A DNA stretch of 64,000 nt. It comes from Streptomyces malaysiense. Its GTDB lineage: Bacteria > Actinomycetota > Actinomycetes > Streptomycetales > Streptomycetaceae. The stretch lies in assembly GCF_000980885.2 (NCBI RefSeq), contig NZ_LBDA02000116.1:1-64000 (forward strand). Reading direction: 5' to 3'. This document shows positions 1 to 8,951 of the stretch, piece by piece. Within the stretch, counting starts at the first letter, position 1; each line of letters begins with the position of its first letter. Made by a program: the position numbers and the translations under genes. The notes below the pieces were generated by a model. It did no database searches. It was not told where the DNA came from and saw nothing but the letters and a program-made list of their open reading frames with translations.

Positions 1-100
1 GCAACCGCGGTTTCCAACCGTAGACGAGACGGGCCAAGGGAAGGTCATACTGAAGGCATACGCAGGCAATGTACTGACGGTGAGACAGTGCCCTGCATAG
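1..100 (+). CDS. C-terminal fragment of an unidentified protein (cut by window edge)
   Basis: An open frame enters from the left edge, in frame with position 2, and ends at TAG 98-100. It leaves about 32 residues ending NVLTVRQCPA. I do not recognise a family. Codon use (ATA, GTA, AAT, CAA) is less G/C-biased than in the neighbours, so it may be a recently acquired gene or not coding. From 101 to 293 I see no gene. Confidence 0.3.
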   Translation, partial: QPRFPTVDETGQGKVILKAYAGNVLTVRQCPA

Positions 101-293
101 ACGTTGGCCGGCGCTTCGCAGCCAACGGAAGCATTCACGCCTGCGCACAGCAATCCGGTTTCGACGGCCGAGTCACCACTTCGGAGGCGTGGCCTGCCGT
201 TGGAGGCGCGATGGCTCCTGCTCGACGGGCTCACCGCCCTTCACTGGGTCATTGGGCGCGCCCGGAATGATCGCTTCAGTTCCGGCACGTGCA

Positions 294-716
294 TCAACTG
301 AGGAAACTCAGTCGCACCTGACGGTTCGGATTGTCCCTGTTCGTGTCCACCAGACACACCGACTGCCAGGTGCCGAGTTCCAGGCGGCCTGCGATCACCG
401 GCAGGGTCGCGTGTGGCGGGACCAGTGCCGGGAGGACGTGGTCGCGGCCGTGGCCGGGGCTGCCGTGGCGGTGTTGCCAGCGGTCGTCGGCGGGGAGCAG
501 GGTGTGCAGGGCGGCGAGAAGGTCGTCGTCGCTGCCGGCGCCGGTCTCGATGACGGCGATCCCGGCGGTGGCGTGCGGGACGAAGATGTTCAGCAGGCCG
601 TCGCGACCAGCGGCCGCCTGCCGCAGGAAGTCCTCGCAGTCCCGGGTGAGATCGACCACGCGTTCCCGGTTACCGGAGGCGACGTTCAGGACTCGGGTGG
701 TGAAGGCATCTGACAT
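294..716 (-). CDS. YjbQ/UPF0047 family protein
   Basis: A 140-residue protein of the YjbQ (UPF0047) family, small beta-rich homotrimers; some members are reported to have weak thiamine-phosphate synthase activity, but the physiological role is unsettled. Visible family features are VPHATAGI near residue 45, a GRDHVLPALVPPHATLPV stretch near residue 90 that supplies the conserved His cluster, and the terminal block with ELGTWQSVCLVDTN. The length is normal for the family. I start at ATG 716 (MSDAFTTRV) because the upstream in-frame extension is not typical of the family. The next gene diverges and starts at 788, so the two share a 71-bp promoter region. Confidence 0.85.
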   Translation of the reverse strand: MSDAFTTRVLNVASGNRERVVDLTRDCEDFLRQAAAGRDGLLNIFVPHATAGIAVIETGAGSDDDLLAALHTLLPADDRWQHRHGSPGHGRDHVLPALVPPHATLPVIAGRLELGTWQSVCLVDTNRDNPNRQVRLSFLS

Positions 717-787
717 GACGCCCATCCTGGCGCATCGGTACGACACCGGGTGGGAAGAGCCGAACACGGCACGCTGTTGGTAGAAGC

Positions 788-1879
788 GTGAACGAATTGC
801 GTGAGGTCGAGGTGCTCGTCATCGGCGCCGGGCAGGCCGGGCTGTCCAGCGCCTATCACTTGCGCCGCGCCGGGTTCGAGCCGGACCGCGGCTTCGTGGT
901 TCTCGACCACTCCCCCGAGCCCGGCGGCGCCTGGCAGTTCCGCTGGCCCTCACTGACGTACGGCAAGGTGCACGGGATGCACACGCTGCCCGGTATGGAG
1001 CTGGCGGACGCCGATCCCGCGCGCCCCTCGGCCGAGGTGATCGGCGCGTACTTCGACCGATACGAACACGCCTTCGACCTGCGGGTGCGGCGCCCGGTGT
1101 CGGTGCGGGCGGTGCGCGAGGGGGACGGCGGTCGACTGCTCGTGGAGACATCGGACGGCACGTCCGACGTCACCTGGTCGCCCCGTGCGCTGATCAACGC
1201 GACCGGCACCTGGGAGCATCCGTTCTGGCCGCGCTGTCCGGGTCAGGAGACCTTCCGCGGGCGGCAGTTGCACACCGCCTGGTACGCCGGGCCCGAGGAG
1301 TTCGCGGGGCAGCGGGTGGTGGTCGTGGGGGGCGGCGCCTCCGGCACCCAGCACCTGCTGGAGCTCGCCCCGTACGCGGCCGCGACCACCTGGGTCACCC
1401 GACGGCCGCCGGTCTTCCGCGAGGGCCCGTTCGACGCGGACGCGGGGCGGGCCGCCGTCGCGCTGGTGGAGGAACGGGTGCGCGAGGGGCTGCCGCCGCG
1501 CAGCGTGGTCTCGGTCACCGGGCTGCCCCTGAACGACGCGATCCGCCGAGGGCTCGCGGACGGGGTCCTCGACCGGCGGCCGATGTTCGACCGGATAACG
1601 CCCGACGGCGTGGAGTGGCGGGACGGCAGCCGTGTGGACGCGGATGTGATCCTGTGGGCGACCGGGTTCCGGGCGTCGCTCGGCCATCTCTCCCCCCTGC
1701 GGCTGCGCGCTCCGGGCGGGGGGATACGGGTGGAGGGGACGCGCACGGTGGCCGACCCCCGGATCCACCTCGTCGGCTACGGGCCCTCGGCCAGCACCGT
1801 CGGCGCCAACCGGGCCGGCCGCGCGGCCGTACGGGACATCAGGCGACTGCTGGCGGAGGGCCGGCCGGCCGCCGCGTGA
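788..1879 (+). CDS. FAD-dependent oxidoreductase / flavin monooxygenase-like
   Basis: A 363-residue flavoprotein starting at GTG 788. The N-terminal Rossmann motif VIGAGQAGLSSAYHL (residues 11-25) binds FAD, and a second GGGASG motif near residue 184 is the expected NAD(P)H site. ATGFRAS near residue 292 resembles the ATG motif shared by flavin-containing monooxygenases and related N-hydroxylases. These enzymes oxygenate soft nucleophiles using NADPH and O2. The substrate cannot be read from sequence, and there is no partner gene. It could also be annotated as an NAD(P)-binding or thioredoxin-reductase-like oxidoreductase. Confidence 0.85.
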   Translation: MNELREVEVLVIGAGQAGLSSAYHLRRAGFEPDRGFVVLDHSPEPGGAWQFRWPSLTYGKVHGMHTLPGMELADADPARPSAEVIGAYFDRYEHAFDLRVRRPVSVRAVREGDGGRLLVETSDGTSDVTWSPRALINATGTWEHPFWPRCPGQETFRGRQLHTAWYAGPEEFAGQRVVVVGGGASGTQHLLELAPYAAATTWVTRRPPVFREGPFDADAGRAAVALVEERVREGLPPRSVVSVTGLPLNDAIRRGLADGVLDRRPMFDRITPDGVEWRDGSRVDADVILWATGFRASLGHLSPLRLRAPGGGIRVEGTRTVADPRIHLVGYGPSASTVGANRAGRAAVRDIRRLLAEGRPAAA

Positions 1880-1922
1880 CGAACCACCGGACCGCACAGC
1901 TCGGTCGAACCGGTCGGCGCTC

Positions 1923-2828
1923 TCAGCCGGCCTTGCCGGACCGTGTCGCGGACGGGGTGGAGGAGTGGTCCGGGGACGGGCTCTGGCCCCCGCTCTGCTG
2001 CTTGCCGGCCTTCTGCTGCTCGGAGTTGAACTCCGCCACATTGCGCATGTGTGTGTCGTAGTCGGCGGTGAAGCGCGTGTCGCCGGGCTTCACCGTCACG
2101 AAGTACAGCCAGTCGCCCGGCGCCGGATTGATGGCGGCGCGCATCGCGTCCTCGCCGGGATTGCCGATCGGCGTCGGTGGCAGGCCCAAGCGCCGATAGG
2201 TGTTGTAGGGGCTGTCGCTCCTGGTGTCCTCCTCGGTGGTGCGCGCGCGGCCCAGCGCGTAGATGAGAGTGGAGTCCAGTTGCAGCGGCATCCCTCGCTC
2301 CAGCCGGTTGAGGACGACCCGGGCCACCTTGCCCATGTCCTCCTTCTTCACGGCCTGGGCCTGGACGATGCTGGCAATGGTGAGGGCCTGGTAGACGTTC
2401 ATCGAGTTGCGCTGCGCCCCGGCCGCGACCGGCGCGCCGTCGAACTTGTCATGGGCGGTGGCCACCATGGACCGCAGCACGGACTCGGGGGTCGCGCCCT
2501 TGCTCAGCGGGTAGGAGGTCGGGAAGAGATAGCCCTCCGGGTTGCCCCCGGCGTCCTTGGGCAGCGTCAGCCGGGCCTTGCCTGCCGAGGTACGGGTGCT
2601 CCCCGAGGGCAGGGCGAGCGCCTTGTCGATCGCGGCGTAGACCTGGCTCGCACGCCAGCCCTCCGGGACGACGAGCGCGGCGGGCCTGGGCACCTCAGGG
2701 TGATCGGCCACCGTCAGCAGCGGCACCGCCACGGCGGTGCCGGCCACGACGGCGCCGGCCACGACGAGGGCGAGTCTGCCCCGGCGTGTCAGTCGGGTCC
2801 TTCTCCGTGGCGGAATGTGCGTCAGCAT
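1923..2828 (-). CDS. MltG/YceG-like endolytic transglycosylase homologue, catalytic Glu replaced
   Basis: MltG proteins are membrane-anchored lytic transglycosylases that cut nascent peptidoglycan strands and so set glycan length. This one has a basic N-terminus, one membrane helix (about residues 15-37) and the YceG domain with LQLDSTLIYALG, SPYNTYRRLGLPPTPIGNPG and a YFVTVKPGDTRFTADY block. The low-complexity C-terminus is rich in Ser, Pro, Gln and Lys. The catalytic motif reads IASIVQAQA, where the E. coli protein has IVEKE; by my alignment the catalytic second Glu is Gln (codon CAG). The usual mltG neighbours (ruvX, aroE) are absent, so this looks like a second copy. An upstream ATG at 2867 is also possible; neither has a strong ribosome binding site. 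Confidence 0.85.
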   Translation of the reverse strand: MLTHIPPRRRTRLTRRGRLALVVAGAVVAGTAVAVPLLTVADHPEVPRPAALVVPEGWRASQVYAAIDKALALPSGSTRTSAGKARLTLPKDAGGNPEGYLFPTSYPLSKGATPESVLRSMVATAHDKFDGAPVAAGAQRNSMNVYQALTIASIVQAQAVKKEDMGKVARVVLNRLERGMPLQLDSTLIYALGRARTTEEDTRSDSPYNTYRRLGLPPTPIGNPGEDAMRAAINPAPGDWLYFVTVKPGDTRFTADYDTHMRNVAEFNSEQQKAGKQQSGGQSPSPDHSSTPSATRSGKAG

Positions 2829-2950
2829 GCGGGAACCGTAATACGCGAAGCCCTGCAAACCCGACATATATTCAGCTTGTCGGCCCAGTCACCCGTCTCA
2901 GTCCGCGACTCCGGCCACCTGCCCGGACCCATGGCCTCCGGTCACCGCTC

Positions 2951-4753
2951 TCACCCGGTCGGCTCCAGCTGCGCGTCCCTGCGCACCAGAGCCGCGTACC
3001 GTCCGTCGCGCTCCAGCAGTTCCTCGTGCGTGCCGCGTTCGGCGACGCGCCCGGAGTCCAGCACCACGATCTGGTCGGCGCCACGGACGGTGGACAGCCG
3101 GTGGGCGATGGTGATCGTCGTACGGTTCGCCGACAGGGCGTCGATGGCCTCCTGCACGGCGGCCTCGGTCCGGGTGTCCAGGGCGCTGGTCGCCTCGTCC
3201 AGGATGAGGACCGGCGGATCGCGCAGGATGGTGCGGGCTATGGCGAGGCGCTGCTTCTCGCCGCCGGAGAAGCGGTGACCGCGCTCGCCCACGACCGTGT
3301 CGTAGCCGTCGGGCAGCGCCGCTATGTGGTCGTGGATCTGCGCCGCCCTGGCCGCGGCGTGCAGTTCCTCGTCCGTGGCGCCCGGTTTGGCGAAGCGCAG
3401 GTTCTCCGCGACGGAGGCGTGGAACAGGTACGTCTCCTGCGAGACCACACCGACCGCGCGGGCGAGGGTGTCGAAGTCCAGGTCGCGGACGTCGACCCCG
3501 TCGAGGGTGACCCGGCCACCGGTGACGTCGTAGAGCCGCGGCACCAGGTAGCCCAGCGTGGACTTGCCCGCGCCGGTGGGACCGACGACCGCGAGGCTGC
3601 CGCCGGCGGGGACGGTGACGTCGACGCCGTCGAGGACGGGGCCGCCCTTGTGGTCGTAGCGGAACTCGACCTCCTCGAAGCGGACTTCGCCCTTGACCCG
3701 GTCGAGGTGGACCGGCCGGGGCCGCTCGGTGATGTCGATCGGCAGGTCCAGGTACTCGAAGATGCGCTGGAAGAGCGCGAGGGAGGTCTGGATCTGGACG
3801 CCGGTGGCCAGCAGGCTCACCGCCGGTCGGAACAGGCCCTGCTGGAGCGAGACGAAGGCGACGATGGTGCCGAGCGAGACCTGGGGGCCGCCGAACTGGA
3901 GGGCCAGGCCGGCCGTCCAGTAGATGACGGCGGGCATGGCGGCCATCACGATGGTGATCACGGCCATCCGCCAGCGCCCGGCCATGTTCGACCGGACCTC
4001 CAGTTCGACCAGCCGCTCGGACTCTCCGGCGAAGGAGCCGGTCAGCGAATCGGTGCGGCCCATGGTGCGGCCGAGCAGGATACCGCTGACCGAGAGCGAC
4101 TCGGTGACCGTGGCGGCCATCGCGGCCATCTGCTTCTGGCGCTCGGTGGTGATCCGCTTGCGTTCGTTGCCGACGCGGCGGCTGATCCAGACGAAGGCCG
4201 GCAGCAGGAGCAGCGAGACGACGGTGAGCCGCCAGTCGAGGGCGACCATCGCGACGACGGTGGCGACCACGCTGGTGGCGTTGGAGACCAGGGAGGTGGC
4301 GGTGGAGGTGACCGTCGCCTGCATGCCGCCGATGTCATTGGCTATGCGGGACTGCACCTCGCCGGTGCGGGTGCGGGTGAAGAAGGCCAGCGACATGCGC
4401 TGGAGCCGGCCGTAGACGGCGGTGCGCAGGTCGTGCATGACGCGCTGGCCGACGGTGGTCGAGATCAGCGTCTGGAGCACGCCGAAGACGCTGGAGAGGA
4501 CCGCGCTGAGGATCATGCCGAGCGCGAGCAGGCTCAGCAGGCCGGTGCGGCCGCGCGGGATGGCGACGTCGAGGATCTCCTTGAGCAGGAACGGCGTGGC
4601 CACCGAGACCAGCGAGGAGGCGCCGACCAGCAGGCCGACGACGGCGAGCCGCCCGCGGTAGGGACGGAACAGCTTGAGGATCCGCCGCCACTGCCGGGGC
4701 CTGTCCTTGGCGTCGGCGGGCGGGGTCCAGGAGGATTCACGGTCGGGATGCAT
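2951..4753 (-). CDS. ABC exporter, fused membrane and ATPase domains
   Basis: A 600-residue half-transporter: six predicted membrane helices in the first 320 residues, then a complete nucleotide-binding domain. Walker A is GPTGAGKST, the Q-loop sits in VGVVSQETYLF, the signature is FSGGEKQR, Walker B is LILDEATSALD and the switch His is in TIAHRLSTV, so the protein should be a functional homodimer. Such exporters move drugs, lipids or peptides outward. It diverges from a MarR-type regulator across 114 bp that contain an inverted repeat, so induction by its own substrate is likely. The start is ATG 4753, preceded by a GGAG-like site. The substrate is unknown. Confidence 0.92.
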   Translation of the reverse strand: MHPDRESSWTPPADAKDRPRQWRRILKLFRPYRGRLAVVGLLVGASSLVSVATPFLLKEILDVAIPRGRTGLLSLLALGMILSAVLSSVFGVLQTLISTTVGQRVMHDLRTAVYGRLQRMSLAFFTRTRTGEVQSRIANDIGGMQATVTSTATSLVSNATSVVATVVAMVALDWRLTVVSLLLLPAFVWISRRVGNERKRITTERQKQMAAMAATVTESLSVSGILLGRTMGRTDSLTGSFAGESERLVELEVRSNMAGRWRMAVITIVMAAMPAVIYWTAGLALQFGGPQVSLGTIVAFVSLQQGLFRPAVSLLATGVQIQTSLALFQRIFEYLDLPIDITERPRPVHLDRVKGEVRFEEVEFRYDHKGGPVLDGVDVTVPAGGSLAVVGPTGAGKSTLGYLVPRLYDVTGGRVTLDGVDVRDLDFDTLARAVGVVSQETYLFHASVAENLRFAKPGATDEELHAAARAAQIHDHIAALPDGYDTVVGERGHRFSGGEKQRLAIARTILRDPPVLILDEATSALDTRTEAAVQEAIDALSANRTTITIAHRLSTVRGADQIVVLDSGRVAERGTHEELLERDGRYAALVRRDAQLEPTG

Positions 4754-4820
4754 GGGCTCCTACGGAGGTGAGCGGTCGCGGGCCGGGGCCGGCCGACGAT
4801 GACGGAACGGATCGTAGCTC

Positions 4821-4841
4821 ATTGTTACCTACACTCACAAT
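4821..4841. promoter_or_regulatory. Candidate MarR operator between the divergent ABC and marR genes
   Basis: A 21-bp imperfect palindrome with arms ATTGTnA and TnACAAT around a 7-bp centre, the size and symmetry typical of MarR dimer sites. A further ATTGTT half-site lies at 4858-4863. TATTGT at 4856-4861 could be a -10 only six bases before the marR ATG, which would give a leaderless transcript and place the operator over its promoter. Inferred from sequence alone. Confidence 0.5.
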
Positions 4842-4867
4842 GAACCGCATCCTGATATTGTTCCCGC

Positions 4868-5317
4868 ATGACCACCCCCGACCCCGAGGGACTGCTCGCC
4901 GAGCAGTTGCTGCGACTCACCCGCCGGGTGCACCGCATCCAGAAGCGCCATCTGGAACAGCGCGAGCTGGGCATCACACCCGCCCAGTCCCGGTTGCTGC
5001 GCACCCTCGCGCACTACCCCTCCCCTCCGCGCATGACCGACCTCGCCGAGCGCCTGGAGGTGGTGCCGCGCGCGGTGACGACGCTGGTCGACGCGCTGGA
5101 GGCGAGCGGCAAGGTGCGCCGGGCGGCGGACCCGGCGAACCGGCGCGTGACCCGGATCGAGCTGACCGACGAGGGGCGCGCGGCCCTGCGCGAACTGCGC
5201 GGGGCGCGCCGCTCGGCGGCCGAGGAGATACTCGCCCCGCTCACCGAGAAGGAGCGCGAAGTGCTCGGCGTCCTGCTGGACACCCTGGTCGACGGGGAAG
5301 CCGCCAAGTCCTGCTGA
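4868..5317 (+). CDS. MarR family transcriptional regulator
   Basis: A 149-residue winged-helix regulator. The DNA-binding part lies at about residues 50-110: MTDLAERLEVVPRAVTTLVD is the recognition helix-turn-helix, followed by the wing segment RRAADPANRRVTRIELT. Helices at both ends make the dimer interface. MarR proteins usually repress an adjacent efflux gene and release DNA on binding a phenolic or drug-like ligand. The divergent ABC exporter is the obvious target, through the palindrome at 4821-4841. From 5318 to 5372 there is only a short gap to the convergent secreted amidase gene. Confidence 0.92.
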   Translation: MTTPDPEGLLAEQLLRLTRRVHRIQKRHLEQRELGITPAQSRLLRTLAHYPSPPRMTDLAERLEVVPRAVTTLVDALEASGKVRRAADPANRRVTRIELTDEGRAALRELRGARRSAAEEILAPLTEKEREVLGVLLDTLVDGEAAKSC

Positions 5318-5372
5318 CCCCCCGGTGCGACAGGCGGGACCGGCCGCGCCGAAGGGCTTCCGGACAGAGCTG

Positions 5373-6983
5373 CTAGCAGCCCTTGCGGTCCAGCGTCAGC
5401 GCTCCCTGCGCGGTGGCCAGCGTGTGGTCGTAGCAGCCGCCCGAGCCGTACGAGCGGTAGCGCTCCGACGAAGTGCCGACCGCGTGCCGCTGCTCGCGCG
5501 GGGCGTCGAGGGTGTAGGAGGCGTCTCCGCGGTAGGTGTCGTCCAGCCGCGACCACGTCATGCGCCGGCCGCCGCGCAGCTCGGTCTCGACGGCGCGGTC
5601 GCCGAGCGTCAGCACGGTGCGCAGCCGGCTGTCGGAGCCGATGGTGGTGGCGCCGTCGAGGGTGTACGTCCGCAGCGTGTGCGCCGACCGGGCGGGGCCG
5701 GACCCGGTGGTGGTGACGGTCTGGTCGTCGGTCCAGGTCGCGTCCAGCCCGTCCGAGTTCTCGTCATCGGTCCAGCGGTGGACGGACGTGTCGCAGAGGG
5801 TCCGGGTGACGGTGGTGGTCACTCGTCCGTGGGAGGTGTCGAGATATCCGCTGACGGTGAGCCGGTGCCCGGCGTCGGTGTCCACCCGGTTCTCCGAACC
5901 AGGCGTGTAGGTGGAGGTGTTGGCCATGCCTGTCGCCGCGTCCTCGGTGACCGCCCCGGTGAGGTGGTCGCGGTGCGCGTCCTGCCAGACCAGCACGTTC
6001 ACCGGAGTGCTCCAGCCGGCCTGCCCCGCCGGCACGCCCACCACGGACACCTCGACGTGGTGCGGACGGCCGTCGTCCAGCAGCCCGGCGAAGGGCGTGA
6101 GGTCGTACTCGATGGGCCGGACGTCGAACGCGCCGGGGGCGGGTATGACGTACCAGAGGAACGGGTCGGACCAGCCGCCGGTCCAGACGTTCGGAAAGGG
6201 GGCGGCGATGCCCGCCGTCCGGCCGTCGACCTTGATCTGCACCTCGCGGTAGGGGCCGTGATCGGCCTTGCAGGAGTACGACGCGGGGTCGGCCACCGTC
6301 AAGTACCAGAACTCCTCGCAGCCGCCGCCGGATCCGGTCGCGTAGACCTCGGCGACGATCCGCTCGCTGTTGCGCGGCGCGGTGAGCGTCGTGCCGTCGG
6401 GCGTGTCCGTGAGGGTGAGCACACGGTCCGGGGTCCGTTCGGCGGGACCGCCCGCGTAGAACGTCAGGGTGACGTGGACGTCGATGACGCCGGTGTAGGT
6501 GCCGTCGACCACGTTACCGATCAGCATCTCGACATCCCGCGGGCTGCGGAAGGTGTCGCTGTAGCGGGTGACGTCCTTCTCGACGTGCCAGGCGATGCCG
6601 TCCGGCGAGGGCTCCGGCGTGGAGGTGCGCAGGATCTCGACCCCGCCGACGTGCAGATAGCCGAGCCGGTCGTACTGACGGCCCTTCACCGTGCCGTCCA
6701 GGCGGAGTACGACCTTGCTCCACCGGTCGCCGCAGCCCTTGGGCGGGGTGTACGTGCCCCGATAGGGGGTGAAGTCGCGGAACTGCGTGTCGGCCAGGGT
6801 GACCTGGCAGGACTTGGTGTGCGGCCGGGCGACGGGCGGGGCGGCGGTCACCGGATCGTGCCAGTCGGTGCCGAACTCGGCGGGGACGTCGGCGGTCCGC
6901 GCGGTCGCGGTCCCGGCGCCGAAGAGCGCGCCGACCAGGAGGACCGCCACGGCAAGCATGGACATGACTATCCGTTGTCTCAT
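5373..6983 (-). CDS. Secreted PNGase A-type peptide N-glycanase homologue
   Basis: A 536-residue exported protein of the PNGase A family, which releases N-glycans from glycoproteins by cutting the Asn-linked bond. A Sec signal peptide covers about residues 1-30 (MRQRIVMSMLAVAVLLVGAL then ATA). Family hallmarks are clear: PPKGCGDRWSKVVLRLDG, QYDRLGYLHVGGVEILRTST, an EKDVTRYS block, IGNVVDGTYTG and later PFLWYVIPAPGAFD. I start at ATG 6983, directly before the signal peptide. In a soil actinomycete such an enzyme could act on plant or fungal glycoproteins. The neighbouring M1 peptidase diverges from it, and together they suggest extracellular protein use. Confidence 0.88.
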   Translation of the reverse strand: MRQRIVMSMLAVAVLLVGALFGAGTATARTADVPAEFGTDWHDPVTAAPPVARPHTKSCQVTLADTQFRDFTPYRGTYTPPKGCGDRWSKVVLRLDGTVKGRQYDRLGYLHVGGVEILRTSTPEPSPDGIAWHVEKDVTRYSDTFRSPRDVEMLIGNVVDGTYTGVIDVHVTLTFYAGGPAERTPDRVLTLTDTPDGTTLTAPRNSERIVAEVYATGSGGGCEEFWYLTVADPASYSCKADHGPYREVQIKVDGRTAGIAAPFPNVWTGGWSDPFLWYVIPAPGAFDVRPIEYDLTPFAGLLDDGRPHHVEVSVVGVPAGQAGWSTPVNVLVWQDAHRDHLTGAVTEDAATGMANTSTYTPGSENRVDTDAGHRLTVSGYLDTSHGRVTTTVTRTLCDTSVHRWTDDENSDGLDATWTDDQTVTTTGSGPARSAHTLRTYTLDGATTIGSDSRLRTVLTLGDRAVETELRGGRRMTWSRLDDTYRGDASYTLDAPREQRHAVGTSSERYRSYGSGGCYDHTLATAQGALTLDRKGC

Positions 6984-7123
6984 GGGCGGTGTTCTACGGG
7001 GAGTTGGGCGCGCCCGCAATGAGGCATCGAGGAGGGGAGCCCGCCGCACGGACCACATCTGGCGCGTTGTCACTCTGACAGACATTTAGTGCTATGAGCT
7101 GATCAGGCTGACATAGTGCGCTC

Positions 7124-8722
7124 ATGGAGATCATGTCAGTGGACAGCCCGGCGGGACCCCCCAGCCAGGGGCCAGGGAAGGCGGGCGGAACGAGACGCCA
7201 CCGCCGCACGGCCCTCGCCCTCGCCGGTGCCCTCACTCTCACCGGGGCCGCCATCTGCTACGACCTGCTCCCGCGCACGGGCCACGGCGCACGCGCGCCC
7301 GGCCCGGCCGCCGCACCGGGGCACGCCGCCGCCCCGGGCCCGGCGGAAGGCGCTCCCCCGTCCCCGGGCGCCCCCGGCATCGGCGACCCGCTGATGCCGC
7401 TCGCCGGAAACGGCGGCTACACCGTCCGCCGTTACACGCTGGACTTCGACTGGCAGGCGCCGCGGACGCCGTTCGAGGCGGGCGCCACCATCGACGCCGC
7501 CGCCACCCAGGCGCTGTCCCGCTTCGACCTCGACTTCGCGGGCAACACGCTGCACCGGGTCACGGTCGACGGCGCACCGGCCGGATTCGTACGCGCCGGA
7601 GACGAACTCGCCGTCACCCCCGCCCGGCCGATCCCTCGCGGCCACGCCTTCACCGTCCACGTCGCCTACACCGCCGATCCCACCCGGCAGCGCCACCGTG
7701 ACGACGCGATCCGGGACTACGGCTGGGTGCCCACCCCCGACGGCACGGTGGTCTGCGCCCAGCCCGACGGCGCCAAGATGATCTTTCCGGCGGACGACCA
7801 TCCGAGCCTGCGCGCACCGATCACCTTTCACGTCACCACCCCCGCGGACATCGGCGCGGTGGCCAACGGACGCCTCGTCAGCACGACCAAGCTGCCGGGC
7901 GGCCGCGTCGAACGGACCTACGACTCCGAGCAGCCGATCGCGGCTCAGCTGGTCCAGCTGGCGATCGGCAGGTTCCGCGTCGTCAACAGCCGGGGGCCGC
8001 ACGGACTGCCGGTCCGTGACGTGGTCCCGGACGACCTCGTCGGCGACACCGAGGAGTACCGCTCACTCACCCCGGAGCACCTGGCCTGGCTCGAACAGCG
8101 GCTCGGACCGTATCCGTTCCGCCGGTACGGCGTGCTGGTCGGGGACACCGAACTGCCGGTGGCGCTGGAGACCCAGTCGTTGTCAGTCGTACCGAAGGAC
8201 GATCTGCTCGGCGGCCGGGTCCAGGCGGAACGCAATCTCGTGCACGAGCTGACGCACCATTGGACCGGGGACAGCGTCGCCATCCGGCGCTGGTCCGACC
8301 TGTGGCTGAGCGAAGGTCACGCCCGCTTCTACGAACGGCTGTACTCCGACTCGCACGGCGGCGTCAGCCTGGACGACGCGATGCGCGACGCCTACGAGCA
8401 GCACGACCAGTGGCGCCACGACGACGGCGCGCCCGCCGAACCCGGCGCCGGCACGCTGTTCAAGGTGATGCGCTACGACGGGTCGGCCCTGGTGCTGTAC
8501 GCCCTGCGGGAGAAGGTCGGCGCCGGGGTCTTCGAGCGGATCGAGAAGTCCTGGGTGAGCACCTACCGGGGCCGCGCGGCGGGCACCCGGGACTTCGTCG
8601 ACCTCGCCTCCCGGGTCGCGAAGCAGGATCTGAGACCCTTTCTGACCGCCTGGCTCTACGGACCGCACACCCCGCCCATGCCGGGCCACCCCGACTGGCG
8701 GGTCGACCCGGTCGAGGACTGA
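7124..8722 (+). CDS. Exported M1 family zinc aminopeptidase
   Basis: A 532-residue gluzincin. A hydrophobic segment at about residues 28-47 acts as signal peptide or anchor, followed by an Ala/Pro-rich linker. The beta-rich N-terminal M1 domain is followed by the catalytic domain with HELTHHW and the third zinc ligand Glu in WLSEGHA 18 residues on. The usual GxMEN substrate-binding motif is represented by VALETQSL. M1 enzymes remove N-terminal residues from peptides. Two ATG codons compete (7124 and 7133); the upstream one gives MEIMSVDSP. It diverges from the PNGase A-type gene. Confidence 0.9.
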   Translation: MEIMSVDSPAGPPSQGPGKAGGTRRHRRTALALAGALTLTGAAICYDLLPRTGHGARAPGPAAAPGHAAAPGPAEGAPPSPGAPGIGDPLMPLAGNGGYTVRRYTLDFDWQAPRTPFEAGATIDAAATQALSRFDLDFAGNTLHRVTVDGAPAGFVRAGDELAVTPARPIPRGHAFTVHVAYTADPTRQRHRDDAIRDYGWVPTPDGTVVCAQPDGAKMIFPADDHPSLRAPITFHVTTPADIGAVANGRLVSTTKLPGGRVERTYDSEQPIAAQLVQLAIGRFRVVNSRGPHGLPVRDVVPDDLVGDTEEYRSLTPEHLAWLEQRLGPYPFRRYGVLVGDTELPVALETQSLSVVPKDDLLGGRVQAERNLVHELTHHWTGDSVAIRRWSDLWLSEGHARFYERLYSDSHGGVSLDDAMRDAYEQHDQWRHDDGAPAEPGAGTLFKVMRYDGSALVLYALREKVGAGVFERIEKSWVSTYRGRAAGTRDFVDLASRVAKQDLRPFLTAWLYGPHTPPMPGHPDWRVDPVED

Positions 8723-8951
8723 CCCGGATGTCCTCCGTCACCCGCCCGGACGGGTGCCCGCGCTGACGGGCCGTCGGAGCGGAGCCGCTGCCCGCCGACC
8801 GGGTGGCCTCTGCCGGGCCGCTGGTCCACCCCGGTGACGGTTGGCGCGACGGGACACGCGGGGCACGGAAACGTACAAGGGGTGGTTGTCAGGGGCAACT
8901 CCATTGTCCTGGCTGCGAAGAGCGCGATGAACATGTTTGGAGACCCGTGCC

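Noticed and set aside
101..293. Small plus-strand genes between the edge fragment and yjbQ
   Set aside because: Frames at 88-301 have no ribosome binding site and no recognisable sequence; they partly overlap one another.
2786..4771. Plus-strand frame of 661 codons opposite the ABC exporter
   Set aside because: Mirror of the exporter coding sequence, Gly/Asp/Arg-rich, no recognisable motif.
7075..7120. CTGACA direct repeats before the M1 peptidase as an operator
   Set aside because: Short and irregularly spaced; no regulator nearby to connect them with.
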